Below are positions 1 through 8,105 of a stretch of 64,000 nucleotides of DNA, piece after piece. Under the pieces are notes generated by a model, which made no database searches, was not told the DNA's origin, and saw nothing but the letters and a program-made list of their open reading frames with translations. The number at the start of each line of letters is the position of its first letter. The stretch's first letter is position 1. Position numbers and translations under genes: made by a program. The DNA comes from Marinifilum sp965230805 (GTDB taxonomy: Bacteria; Bacteroidota; Bacteroidia; Bacteroidales; Marinifilaceae), in contig NZ_OZ246019.1 in assembly GCF_965230805.1 (NCBI RefSeq), forward strand, positions 1,674,001 through 1,738,000, read 5' to 3'.

Positions 1-16
1 TTCTATCCAACTTCAT
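1..16 (-). CDS. Possible 5' end of the next gene, cut by the window
   Basis: An ATG lies 13 nt after the stop codon of the NlpC/P60 gene, and five codons (MKLDR) are visible before the window ends. The A/G-rich stretch in front of it suits a Bacteroidota start. In many genomes an L-Ala-D/L-Glu epimerase follows the YkfC-type endopeptidase, but five residues cannot identify the product. Confidence 0.3.
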
Positions 17-29
17 TTCTATTTCAATC

Positions 30-1217
30 TTAATACCACGGATGCTCCGAAACTTTTACAATTCCTTCATCCCCAATTCTGTTAAGAACTCTGCGACCAC
101 CCAAACATGTAAGCGTTCGGTAGTTGCTATAATTTTTTGCTACAGGATCAAAACTGTTTATTCTAACTCTACCCGAGGAATGAATAAATTCTCCATCCTC
201 AATATACATCCCTACATGAGTAACTTTCTGTTTTTTATTTTCTGTAGCTTCTCTACCAAAAAACACCAAATCTCCTTCTAATAAATCTTTAACCCCTTGT
301 TCAGGAGATATGGTGTCACCATGAAGAAATTGCAATGAAGCATCACGAGCCAATATTATTCCGTTCATAAAATACACGGATTTTACAAACCCACTGCAAT
401 CAACAGCTTTCGAAGATGTTCCTCCCCACAAATAGGGTCTTCCCATAAATTCTTTGGCGAATTGAGTAAGCATTGATGGGTCTGTAATTTCTTTTGATTT
501 CCATATATCAAAATCAATACAATCAGACTTATTTAATCTGATTTCTCTTTTATCCGGAAGACTTAACAACCAATACTTTAAACCTTCACTCTTTACTTCC
601 AATATTGATCCTCCAACAATGTCCGTTATTGCTTCCCGACCTTTTTCATCTTTCGCTACTTTAAAATGCGGCAGAAAAATCACTCTTCTGGCTTTTCTCC
701 AATCCTTCATTTCGTCCTTACTTCGTAAATTCAATGCAGCATTATCCACCCAAGCAATGTATCTGTCAGGTGTTTGAATTTGATACCAAGAATTCCTTGT
801 ATTTAAGATCTTAACAGGAGTTCCCATAATGGCTTGTGAAACAAGTTCGGCCGAATGTTTCGGTTGAGATCTTAGATTCGCAACACTTAAATTGATCAAC
901 CCCCAAACCTTTTCTCCCATTTTTTTCTCTGGTAGTAAAACCAAACTATCTTCCAAATGAACACTCAAGCCTTCCAGAGAGGAAATCAAGGCTAACTTAG
1001 CTTCATGCAAAGATGTTTCTCCATTAACTATTAAATTACCATTGCTACTCATTGTAAAACTTGTAGTATAAATTGCCTCCCTAGCGTCAGGTGCAAATTC
1101 TTCACCTATTTCCTGTGATATTTGCTCTGCTTTCTGCAATACTTTTTTGTTATCACAACAAGCAAATACAATGAAAGACATCAATATGTAATAAGTACAT
1201 CTCATTTTCATTTTCAA
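30..1217 (-). CDS. NlpC/P60 lipoprotein, YkfC-like gamma-D-Glu-diamino acid endopeptidase
   Basis: Exported cysteine peptidase of 395 aa, likely cutting the gamma-D-Glu/diaminopimelate bond of wall peptides. The N-terminus has a short hydrophobic segment ending in a lipobox-like Cys20 (VFAC). SH3b-like segments follow (around residues 105-165 and 195-240). The C-terminal NlpC/P60 domain has catalytic Cys274 in VDCSGF, His334 in VTHVGMY and a polar residue near His346 (FIHSSG). This layout matches the YkfC branch of the family. Three in-frame ATGs (1217, 1211, 1205) lie close together and no Shine-Dalgarno site decides between them. A perfect -7 box sits at 1247-1254 and a shared operator-like motif at 1228-1239. 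The gene lies next to a GHL10 hydrolase in the peptidoglycan salvage locus. The exact bond specificity is inferred from the family. Confidence 0.85.
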   Translation of the reverse strand: MKMKMRCTYYILMSFIVFACCDNKKVLQKAEQISQEIGEEFAPDAREAIYTTSFTMSSNGNLIVNGETSLHEAKLALISSLEGLSVHLEDSLVLLPEKKMGEKVWGLINLSVANLRSQPKHSAELVSQAIMGTPVKILNTRNSWYQIQTPDRYIAWVDNAALNLRSKDEMKDWRKARRVIFLPHFKVAKDEKGREAITDIVGGSILEVKSEGLKYWLLSLPDKREIRLNKSDCIDFDIWKSKEITDPSMLTQFAKEFMGRPYLWGGTSSKAVDCSGFVKSVYFMNGIILARDASLQFLHGDTISPEQGVKDLLEGDLVFFGREATENKKQKVTHVGMYIEDGEFIHSSGRVRINSFDPVAKNYSNYRTLTCLGGRRVLNRIGDEGIVKVSEHPWY

Positions 1218-1227
1218 TAAATTGGTA

Positions 1228-1239
1228 TTACATCTTACA
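1228..1239 (-). promoter_or_regulatory. Operator-like motif, site 1 (NlpC/P60 gene)
   Basis: The plus strand reads TTACATCTTACA. This is one of four copies of WTACATSTTAYA found at promoters of the peptidoglycan locus. It lies between the -7 box (1247-1254) and the ATG, about where transcription should start, as expected for a repressor site. The GntR regulator at 19968-20684 is the obvious candidate to bind it. The link is an inference. Confidence 0.45.
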
Positions 1240-1246
1240 TGATCCT

Positions 1247-1254
1247 CAAAAATA
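1247..1254 (-). promoter_or_regulatory. Bacteroidota -7 box for the NlpC/P60 gene
   Basis: The minus strand reads TATTTTTG, a perfect match to the Bacteroidota -7 consensus TAnnTTTG, 30 nt upstream of the first ATG. No good -33 TTTG is seen at the normal spacing, so the call rests on the -7 box alone. Confidence 0.45.
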
Positions 1255-1354
1255 AAACAGATCCATTAATTAAGTGGACAAGCCATACATGTTTAAAAAC
1301 ACATATTTATAATACCAGTAAACATCTTTCGAAGTAATCTACAGATCTTACTGA

Positions 1355-2824
1355 TTAATTATAAAGTACTACATTACTTTTCTCACCTAGAAAATGTCCT
1401 CTATTCACCGCACAAACATGGTATTCACCAACAATTTGACCTCTCCCCAAGCTTACTTGCGACAAACTTGTAGTACAAAATACTTTTTCTGTTTTTCCTG
1501 ATTTTAAATAAACCACGTAGTATTTTGCATTTTCAATTTTTGTCCACTTCAACATTTTTCCATCCAGCCTTAATTTTGGCCTTTTGGGAATATCGCCATC
1601 GTATAAAGTATTTTGCAGATTTAATGCAGGAGAATCATACACCCTACTGGTTAAAGTTTCATTTATTCCTAACTTGTTTTCCACAAAACTTTTCGATGAA
1701 AAAAACATGCTACCATCAATGTTTTTAAGTTTGCGATTCAGATTTATCTGACGAATAATCTCATCCGCATTGTGCCAAGCTTTAATACTTGATTTAGGGT
1801 TTAAGCGATATGCTCCTTGACCTATGTAGCATGGCTTACCATACGAATTCTTATTCCACCACTTGGCTATCACTCTGTAATTGGCTACTTTTTTACCTAT
1901 GTGCCAATAAATCTGAGGAGCCACATAATCAATCCAATCCTCCTTCAACCACAACAAAACATCGGCATACAAATCATCATAATTGGTTTGACCCGCTTGA
2001 GTTCCGGATCCTGATTTGTCAACACTTTTGTTTCTCCAAACACCAAATGGAGAAATCCCGAAAGGCATCCATGGTTTTATTGATTTAATGGTATCATTAA
2101 TTTGCTTGATTACCTGATTTACATTTTCACGTCTCCAATCGTCAATTTGGTTCGGATAAAACTCTCCTCCATATATGGCAAAGCTTTCGGAATCAGGAAA
2201 AACCTCATCCTTTATCTTATATGGGTAGAAATAATCGTCGAAATGAATGGCATCAATATCATACCTTCGAACCACATCACCTACAATTTTCGACACGTAA
2301 TCTCTGGTTTCCGGTAGTCCGGGATTAAAGTACTTGTGCTTTCCATAGACAAGAAACAATTCCGGTTGTTTATTGGTAATATGATTCGCATCTGTTTTTG
2401 TTTGCTTGTATAAAAACACAGCTCGGTAAGGATTCATCCAGGCATGCAATTCCATCGCTCTCTTATGGCACTCTTCTATAGCAAACTGGAAAGGATCGTA
2501 AACAGGCGAAGGAGCTTTCCCTTGTTCGCCCGTGAGCCACTGCGACCATGGTTCGTAAGGCGAATGGTAAAAGGCATCAGTAGCTGGTCGAATCTGGAAT
2601 ATTATTGTATTCATTCCATTCTTTTTGTGCTGATCCAAATGTGCAATCAATTCTTTCTTTTGCTCCTCAACACTTAAGCCAGATTTCGATGGCCAATCAA
2701 TATTATCAACCGTTGCGATCCAAACTGCACGCATTTCTCTTTTAGGAGATTTCCTCTTTGCAAATGCTCCAAAAGTGAATAAGAAAAGTAATACTATTGC
2801 TATCAGTTTTTTCATACTATTCAT
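1355..2824 (-). CDS. GHL10 (DUF187) family glycan hydrolase, DigH/YddW-like
   Basis: Exported TIM-barrel hydrolase of 489 aa. A Sec signal peptide (MKKLIAIVLLFLF...FAFA) precedes the barrel, which opens with REMRAVWIATVDNIDWPS, the typical GHL10 start. Conserved barrel motifs include FQIRPATDAFY, WMNPYRA, HFDDYFYPY and WLKEDWIDYVAPQIYW. The C-terminal ~90 residues look like a small beta-sandwich. E. coli DigH of this family cleaves denuded peptidoglycan glycan strands, which fits the surrounding locus. The start may be the first ATG or the internal one three codons later (MKKL); the second leaves a more standard signal peptide. Family assignment is firm, substrate is inferred. Confidence 0.85.
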   Translation of the reverse strand: MNSMKKLIAIVLLFLFTFGAFAKRKSPKREMRAVWIATVDNIDWPSKSGLSVEEQKKELIAHLDQHKKNGMNTIIFQIRPATDAFYHSPYEPWSQWLTGEQGKAPSPVYDPFQFAIEECHKRAMELHAWMNPYRAVFLYKQTKTDANHITNKQPELFLVYGKHKYFNPGLPETRDYVSKIVGDVVRRYDIDAIHFDDYFYPYKIKDEVFPDSESFAIYGGEFYPNQIDDWRRENVNQVIKQINDTIKSIKPWMPFGISPFGVWRNKSVDKSGSGTQAGQTNYDDLYADVLLWLKEDWIDYVAPQIYWHIGKKVANYRVIAKWWNKNSYGKPCYIGQGAYRLNPKSSIKAWHNADEIIRQINLNRKLKNIDGSMFFSSKSFVENKLGINETLTSRVYDSPALNLQNTLYDGDIPKRPKLRLDGKMLKWTKIENAKYYVVYLKSGKTEKVFCTTSLSQVSLGRGQIVGEYHVCAVNRGHFLGEKSNVVLYN

Positions 2825-2826
2825 TG

Positions 2827-3072
2827 CTAACTTTTGTATTGTATGACCAATTGCTTAAATACAGGTTTCCACCTTTCTACTCCCATTCTATGCATCATAT
2901 CCAATTGATGCAAAAATTCCCTTCTTCTCGTTTCACTCAGATTTACACCTTCCAATTTGTCATTAATTATTCCGGAGGCCACTGCATGTTCAACTCTTTC
3001 AATTAAATGACTTAACTTGTCGTTTTGCTTATATTTTAAATCGCAAGCGAAAAAAAAATTGCATGATGCCAA
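2827..3072 (-). CDS. Small hypothetical protein
   Basis: An 81-aa reading frame ends 2 nt before the start of the GHL10 gene, so the two could be co-transcribed. I do not recognise the family. From about residue 20 it is charged and helical (SHLIERVEHAVAS, ETRRREFLHQLDMMHRMG), with no export signal and no metal motif. The first 20 residues look less protein-like, and the true start may lie further in. It shares its upstream region with the divergent namZ gene. Confidence 0.4.
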   Translation of the reverse strand: MASCNFFFACDLKYKQNDKLSHLIERVEHAVASGIINDKLEGVNLSETRRREFLHQLDMMHRMGVERWKPVFKQLVIQYKS

Positions 3073-3126
3073 TGATTTAATAGTGACTTACGAGCTTTAT
3101 CATCATAGTAATTTTATTAATATGTC

Positions 3127-3138
3127 ATACATCTTACA
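3127..3138 (+). promoter_or_regulatory. Operator-like motif, site 2 (namZ)
   Basis: ATACATCTTACA, the second copy of the WTACATSTTAYA motif. It covers the position of the -33 element of the namZ promoter, whose -7 box is at 3155-3162, so a bound protein would block RNA polymerase. Confidence 0.45.
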
Positions 3139-3154
3139 AAAATAAAAAATTTAT

Positions 3155-3162
3155 TAGTTTTG
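3155..3162 (+). promoter_or_regulatory. namZ: -7 box of the namZ promoter
   Basis: TAGTTTTG matches TAnnTTTG. Transcription would start near 3169, leaving a ~50-nt leader before the ATG at 3218. The -33 region is occupied by the operator-like motif. Confidence 0.5.
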
Positions 3163-3217
3163 CAATAAAAAAAAGTAACAAACAACATTTTAAATTGCTA
3201 AAACACTTATCGAAACG

Positions 3218-4492
3218 ATGAAAACAAATCACAAAATGACACGAACATCCAGAACACTAACATTCACAATTTCAGCATTTATAATTGCTTTACGGCTTTT
3301 CCCTTTAGAATCAAATGCCCAGATGGTAGAAAGTGGTATAGATGTACTTCAAAAATCCAATTTTGATATTTTATCGGGTAAAAAAATTGGTGTTATCACT
3401 AATCCCACAGGGGTGAATCAAAAACTTGTATCGAGCATCGATTTGCTCCACGAAGCTCCAAATGTTGAAGTGAAGGCTTTGTACAGTCCGGAACATGGAA
3501 TTAGGGGAGATCATGCTGCTGGTGCAAAAGTTGGCACCTATACTGATAAGAAAACCGGATTAACCGTTTATTCTCTTTACGGAAAAAATAAAAAACCTAA
3601 CTCTAAAATGCTAAAAGGATTGGATGCCTTGGTTTACGATATCCAAGACATTGGAGTAAGATCTTACACTTATATCAGCACCATGGGATTGGCAATGGAA
3701 GCTTGTCTGGAAAACGATATTGAATTCATTGTTCTGGATCGCCCTAACCCAATTGGTGGATTAAAAGTTGAAGGCGGATTGGTTGAACCTGATTATATTT
3801 CTTTTGTTAGCCAATTTCCCATACCCTATGTTTATGGTTTAACTTGCGGAGAGCTTGCCAATTATTTAAACGAAGAGGGCATGCTAAAGAATGGCAAGAA
3901 ATGCAAACTCACTGTTGTAGAAATGAATGGTTGGAAACGAGACATGGTTTTTGCCGAAACAGGTTTGCCATGGGTTCCAACATCTCCTCACATTCCAAAT
4001 TCGAATACCGCAATTTATTATGCCATTTCAGGCATATTGGGTGAGCTTTATACTATATCGATAGGCGTGGGTTACACTCAGCCTTTTGAACTATTTGCTG
4101 CCGAATGGATTGATGCCGACAAGCTAGCATATAACTTAAATGGACTGTCGCTAGTCGGAGTCATTTTTCGTCCTGTTCATTACAAGCCATATTATTCGGT
4201 TGGCAAAGACAAAATGATACATGGTGTACAATTGCATTTTACCGATGTGAAAAAAGCCAATCTATCCTTGGTACAATTCTATGTTTTACAAGAATTGCAT
4301 AAACTATATCCCAACAAAAATGTGTTTGAAATGTGCAATAAATCCCGCCTAAACATGTTCGATAAAGTTTGTGGTGACAAAAAAATTAGAGATCAATTCT
4401 CTGAAAACTTCTTGGTGAAGGACATTGAAGATTTGTGGAATAAACCAGCAATAGATTTTAAAGAAAAATCAAAAAAATATTACTTGTATTGA
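3218..4492 (+). CDS. namZ: Exo-beta-N-acetylmuramidase NamZ (DUF1343, GH171)
   Basis: Exported enzyme of 424 aa that removes MurNAc from the non-reducing ends of peptide-free wall glycans; this activity is known for B. subtilis NamZ (YbbC) and the Tannerella protein. A signal peptide is cleaved near SNAQ (residues 30-35). Family motifs seen are SPEHGIRG with the proposed catalytic Glu92, YDIQDIGVRSYTY, LDRPNPIGG and TGLPWVPTSPHIPNSNT. The length is normal for the family. The gene faces a large minus-strand operon coding for AmpG, amidases and sugar enzymes. MurNAc released here would feed the MurK-MurQ pair encoded at 18.2-19.9 kb. Confidence 0.93.
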   Translation: MKTNHKMTRTSRTLTFTISAFIIALRLFPLESNAQMVESGIDVLQKSNFDILSGKKIGVITNPTGVNQKLVSSIDLLHEAPNVEVKALYSPEHGIRGDHAAGAKVGTYTDKKTGLTVYSLYGKNKKPNSKMLKGLDALVYDIQDIGVRSYTYISTMGLAMEACLENDIEFIVLDRPNPIGGLKVEGGLVEPDYISFVSQFPIPYVYGLTCGELANYLNEEGMLKNGKKCKLTVVEMNGWKRDMVFAETGLPWVPTSPHIPNSNTAIYYAISGILGELYTISIGVGYTQPFELFAAEWIDADKLAYNLNGLSLVGVIFRPVHYKPYYSVGKDKMIHGVQLHFTDVKKANLSLVQFYVLQELHKLYPNKNVFEMCNKSRLNMFDKVCGDKKIRDQFSENFLVKDIEDLWNKPAIDFKEKSKKYYLY

Positions 4493-4715
4493 GCTTATGC
4501 GTACCGATTATTATCTCGGAATACAAGTAAAGAATAACTAACGTGAGTTCGACGTAAAATTCGTTCACAGTTTGATCTGATTTTGAGTAGAAATATTCTC
4601 AAAGTACAATCTTAAAAAGCGAACAGGAATGTACTGCAAACCTTTGGCTTATTTGATAATGTTGGTATACACAAAGCAAACAAACTCCCTTTGACTTTTG
4701 TATTCTCTCATAATC

Positions 4716-5240
4716 TTAAATCATTTTATTGGATTGCAAGCAATTTCTCCAGAGTCGGTATCCGGCATCATTTAAATGAAGTCCGTCATAGGTATATGCC
4801 TTTATAAGATCATAAGAATAGGTAGAAAAAGAAGGATATAAATCCACGAAAGTGACATTTTCTTGTATACTCATAGTTTTCAACAAGCTGTTAATATCTC
4901 TAATTTTTAAAGAATCAAATACATTACTTGCATACATTTCAAAATTAACCGGCAATAATGACTGCATAACCAACTTGCCAGTGGTTTCATTCTTTACTTG
5001 GGCAATCAGTTTCGAAAAGTTGTTAATAATTGCTCGTGGTTCGATACCATCTCCCAAGTCATTGATGCCCATCATTAAAAATATCTGATCAGGGTTTTCA
5101 TCCAATACTTCAGGCAGTCGCATCAGTATCTCATTCGATTTTTCTCCCGGAATACCATGGTTGCTGATTTCATGATCGGGATAGAAATCTTCCCATCGTC
5201 CTGCGTATGTTAAACTATCCCCTAAAAATGCGATTTTCAT
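4716..5240 (-). CDS. SGNH/GDSL hydrolase
   Basis: A 174-aa single-domain SGNH hydrolase with no signal peptide. Block I is GDSLT with nucleophile Ser9, block II is NHGIPG, block III is GIND with Asn60, and block V is DGLHLN with Asp152 and His155, so the catalytic set is complete. The family includes carbohydrate and peptidoglycan O-acetylesterases and lysophospholipases. Its place beside ampG and namZ suggests it removes acyl groups from imported muropeptide sugars, but this is inference. A terminator separates it from ampG upstream, so it may have its own promoter or be read through. Confidence 0.8.
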   Translation of the reverse strand: MKIAFLGDSLTYAGRWEDFYPDHEISNHGIPGEKSNEILMRLPEVLDENPDQIFLMMGINDLGDGIEPRAIINNFSKLIAQVKNETTGKLVMQSLLPVNFEMYASNVFDSLKIRDINSLLKTMSIQENVTFVDLYPSFSTYSYDLIKAYTYDGLHLNDAGYRLWRNCLQSNKMI

Positions 5241-5269
5241 GATCTTAATTTAAGTTTCTTTTTAAACGA

Positions 5270-5311
5270 TAAAAAAGAGCGCTAAATAATCATACAATTA
5301 CCTAACGCTCT
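5270..5311 (-). terminator. Rho-independent terminator after ampG
   Basis: The stem AGAGCG/CGCTCT (arms at 5276-5281 and 5306-5311) has a long AT-rich loop. On the minus strand it is followed by a run of T, directly downstream of the ampG stop. Confidence 0.6.
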
Positions 5312-5324
5312 CTTTAATTAATTT

Positions 5325-6614
5325 CTATTTTTTCTTTATCCCATATTGAGGATCAATCTTAATGAGTTTAACCATTATAAAACTTGGAATGGTACACAGG
5401 ATTACCCAAATAAAGAAATGTTGATATCCTATCATTTCCTGAATCCATCCGGAAATCATACCTGGCACCATCATTCCCAAAGCCATTAAACCAGTACAAA
5501 ATGCAAAGTGAGCAGTTTTGTGTTTTCCTTCCGATACATAAATTTGGTACAACATGTAAGCCGTGAAACCAAATCCATAACCAAATTGCTCAACTGCTAC
5601 CGATGCACAAACCAAAACAAATGATTCCGGCAATGCATATGATAGGTACACATATACTAAATTGGGAAGGTTGATGGCAATTACCATTGGCCACAACCAA
5701 TATTTCAAACCTTTTCTCGATGCTGCATATCCACCAAGAATTCCTCCTATGGTTAGGAACAAAACTCCAATGGTTCCATAAACAATCCCCACATCGCTGG
5801 TTGACAAACCTAAACCACCAAGTTCTCTTCCATCTAACAAGAAAGGTGAAGCCATTTTAACCAACTGAGATTCCCCCAATCGATAGCTTAGTAGCACTCC
5901 CAAAATCAGCAAGATGTCTTTTTTGAAAAAGAATGTTTTGAATGTCTCTGCAAAATCTGAGAAGACTCCTGAAAAACTCTTTATTTCTCTGTCTTCATCT
6001 TCCTTGGGATGTGGCAAAGCAAACTTGTGATAGAATGTAAACAATAGGAACAAACCAGCCAAAATCACAAAAATCATCGACCATGCCATTGGAATATTAC
6101 CTCCTTTTCCAAACAGGTTTGTAGTCTCGAAAACCCCTGCTAAATAAACCAAAGCTCCCTGACCTGTAATCATAGCCAATCGGTAAAAGGTACTTCTAAT
6201 TCCAATAAAATAGGCCTGTTGACTATCGTCTATTCCATACATGTAAAAACCATCAGCTGCAATATCGTGAGTAGCAGAACTAAATGCCAACAACCAGAAA
6301 AAAGCCAGTGACGACTGAAAAAAGAGTGTTGTAGGAATTGTGAAAGCAACCCCTGCCAGGCCGGCACCTATAAACAATTGCATGGTCACAATCCACCAAC
6401 GCTTACTTTTAAGTACATCTACCAATGGACTCCAAAATGGTTTAATTACCCATGGCAAATACAACCATGATGTGTACAAAGCAATATCGGAATTCGAAAT
6501 CCCCAATCGTTTGTACATGATAACAGCAACTGTCATCACAACCACATATGGAATTCCCTCAGCAAAGTAAAGAGATGGAATCCATGCCCAAGGCGAGCGA
6601 GTTTTTGATTTCAT
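5325..6614 (-). CDS. ampG: AmpG-type muropeptide permease (MFS)
   Basis: Inner-membrane major facilitator protein of 429 aa with about 12 hydrophobic segments. AmpG proteins import GlcNAc-anhydroMurNAc, with or without peptide, from the periplasm. Family signatures are WIPSLYFAEGIPY near the start, WVIKPFWSPLVD, the motif ATHDIAADGFYMY in TM4-5 and FIGIRSTFYRLAMITGQG. I start at the internal ATG (MKSKTRSPWAW), because the extra nine upstream codons come from the spacer repeat and look non-coding. It is followed by a terminator. Its neighbours, a SpoIID-like protein, DUF1460 amidase and MurK-MurQ, support a role in wall salvage. Some Bacteroidota relatives carry MurNAc itself, so the exact cargo is open. 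Confidence 0.92.
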   Translation of the reverse strand: MKSKTRSPWAWIPSLYFAEGIPYVVVMTVAVIMYKRLGISNSDIALYTSWLYLPWVIKPFWSPLVDVLKSKRWWIVTMQLFIGAGLAGVAFTIPTTLFFQSSLAFFWLLAFSSATHDIAADGFYMYGIDDSQQAYFIGIRSTFYRLAMITGQGALVYLAGVFETTNLFGKGGNIPMAWSMIFVILAGLFLLFTFYHKFALPHPKEDEDREIKSFSGVFSDFAETFKTFFFKKDILLILGVLLSYRLGESQLVKMASPFLLDGRELGGLGLSTSDVGIVYGTIGVLFLTIGGILGGYAASRKGLKYWLWPMVIAINLPNLVYVYLSYALPESFVLVCASVAVEQFGYGFGFTAYMLYQIYVSEGKHKTAHFAFCTGLMALGMMVPGMISGWIQEMIGYQHFFIWVILCTIPSFIMVKLIKIDPQYGIKKK

Positions 6615-6693
6615 TATTATTAGATTTGAGACATAAGACAATAGATCTGAGATTCTTCAAATCTCTCACATCTAAAATCTCACATCTATTTTA
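6615..6693. repeat. Spacer repeat, TAGATTTGAGA type, copy 1
   Basis: The spacer between ampG and the SpoIID-like gene is built of short related words such as TTAGATTTGAGAC, CATCTAAAATCTCACATCT and AGATCTGAGATT, which can pair with each other. A similar spacer lies at 8020-8105, one gene upstream. Confidence 0.5.
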
Positions 6694-8016
6694 TTAATAT
6701 CTTTTCTCTAATTCTGCCCCTCTAAAATAGTGAAGCAAAATTTCATCGTATTTATATCCTTTTGCACCCATTACCGCAGCTCCAATCTGGCAAAGTCCAA
6801 CACCATGTCCCCAGCCTGCACCAATCAGTACAAATTTCGAAGGTACTTCATTAACTACATTTAGCTTGTCTACCACAAATTCTGAACTGTAAAGATGAGA
6901 TTCTGAAAGCACTTTGCGAATTTCCAATTCTTTTCCGATGGTTAATGAGCGTTTGCTCCCTACAATTTTTAGGGTGATTAATCTACCTGATTCCCCACGT
7001 TCGCCTGGAATTAAATCCAAAATCTGACCAAATTGTTTTCCTGTTTTTCTTTCGATCAATTCAGCAATTTCCTCTTGAGTATATTCAACTTTCCAGCGAT
7101 AGAAATCCATGGTTTCCTGATCGTAATCGTTCAATACCTGAGATAGAATCTCCTTATCGGTAGTATTACAGAATGCATCTGGTGAAGTACGAATAAATTT
7201 ATCTGCAGCTTCTTCCTTGGTCAAATCCATATCATATCCTTCCGGAGCTTGAGGGTTATCGATAATCGCTTGCAAATATTTGTGATTTTCAGGTTCCCAT
7301 ACATTCTCAAAAGTTTCTGCTACACCTCCGCAACATTTTGAGAATCGTGCATCACAAATTCTTCCCTCACTTGTTAACACCAAACCACGAGTTGCATGAA
7401 TGGCATCAACTACCAATGGAGTCGATTGCTTGGTCATTCCCTGGTAACGCTGACAATGGTCATCAGCACAAACATTAAAGTTTACATGATCTTCTCTGTC
7501 ATACCAACGAATAAAAGAATCTTCTGTTTCTACAATACTCTGATATTGGGTATTTGATTTCTGCAATTCTTCACCTTTAATTACCTGAGCCATTAACCAT
7601 GAACGAGAAATTACAGCATGAGCTTTTAGCAACTCTAAGCTACTTGTAGCACTCATTTCAGAAGAAATCACACTTACCAAATAATCCTCAAGAGATAAAA
7701 CATTGATTGCAGTTAGCTTTTCATCTTCACAAATAAAATGCAAACTCCCCTTAAATCTCTGATCTTCCTTGCGCTCCCAATGAAATTTAATCCCGATAGT
7801 AACTCCGAACAAATCGAAACTACTCACATCATACTCCTTGGGATTGAAAACCAATTCTTCCTCAATGATTCCATCGAAAGAGATTTTACCATCAATGTAT
7901 TTTGCTTGTTGTTTTCCTGTATATTCTTTCCCATTTTGCTGTAGTACGTAGGTTCCGTTCAACTGAAACGAAATCTCCTTTTCGTACATGATTCCAACTC
8001 GTAATTGTGGTTCCAT
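6694..8016 (-). CDS. SpoIID/LytB-domain protein without a signal peptide
   Basis: A 440-aa protein. Residues ~85-300 form the SpoIID domain, with SVISSEMSATSS (Glu120 at the position of the catalytic Glu of B. subtilis SpoIID) followed by LKAHAVISRSWLM. The C-terminus carries the other family signature, GAGWGHGVGLCQIGA. SpoIID is a lytic transglycosylase that cuts denuded wall glycans. Unusually, the N-terminus (MEPQLRVGIMYEKEISFQL) has no export signal, so the protein appears cytoplasmic, next to an importer. It may act on imported glycan pieces, but this is inference. An insert at about 175-215 contains CADDHCQRYQG, a local Cys/His pair. Confidence 0.85.
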   Translation of the reverse strand: MEPQLRVGIMYEKEISFQLNGTYVLQQNGKEYTGKQQAKYIDGKISFDGIIEEELVFNPKEYDVSSFDLFGVTIGIKFHWERKEDQRFKGSLHFICEDEKLTAINVLSLEDYLVSVISSEMSATSSLELLKAHAVISRSWLMAQVIKGEELQKSNTQYQSIVETEDSFIRWYDREDHVNFNVCADDHCQRYQGMTKQSTPLVVDAIHATRGLVLTSEGRICDARFSKCCGGVAETFENVWEPENHKYLQAIIDNPQAPEGYDMDLTKEEAADKFIRTSPDAFCNTTDKEILSQVLNDYDQETMDFYRWKVEYTQEEIAELIERKTGKQFGQILDLIPGERGESGRLITLKIVGSKRSLTIGKELEIRKVLSESHLYSSEFVVDKLNVVNEVPSKFVLIGAGWGHGVGLCQIGAAVMGAKGYKYDEILLHYFRGAELEKRY

Positions 8017-8019
8017 TTC

Positions 8020-8105
8020 TTTAAAAGATTTTAGATGTTAGATTTGAGATATTAGATTATTTACAGCCTTAATTAACTTCCTTACATCTCACGTCTCATA
8101 TCTAG
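8020..8105. repeat. Spacer repeat, TAGATTTGAGA type, copy 2
   Basis: TTAGATTTGAGATATTAGAT and ACATCTCACGTCTCATATCT resemble the spacer at 6615-6693. The 3' part runs into the end of the GNAT gene, whose last codons (NLDMRREM) are made from the repeat. Confidence 0.45.
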
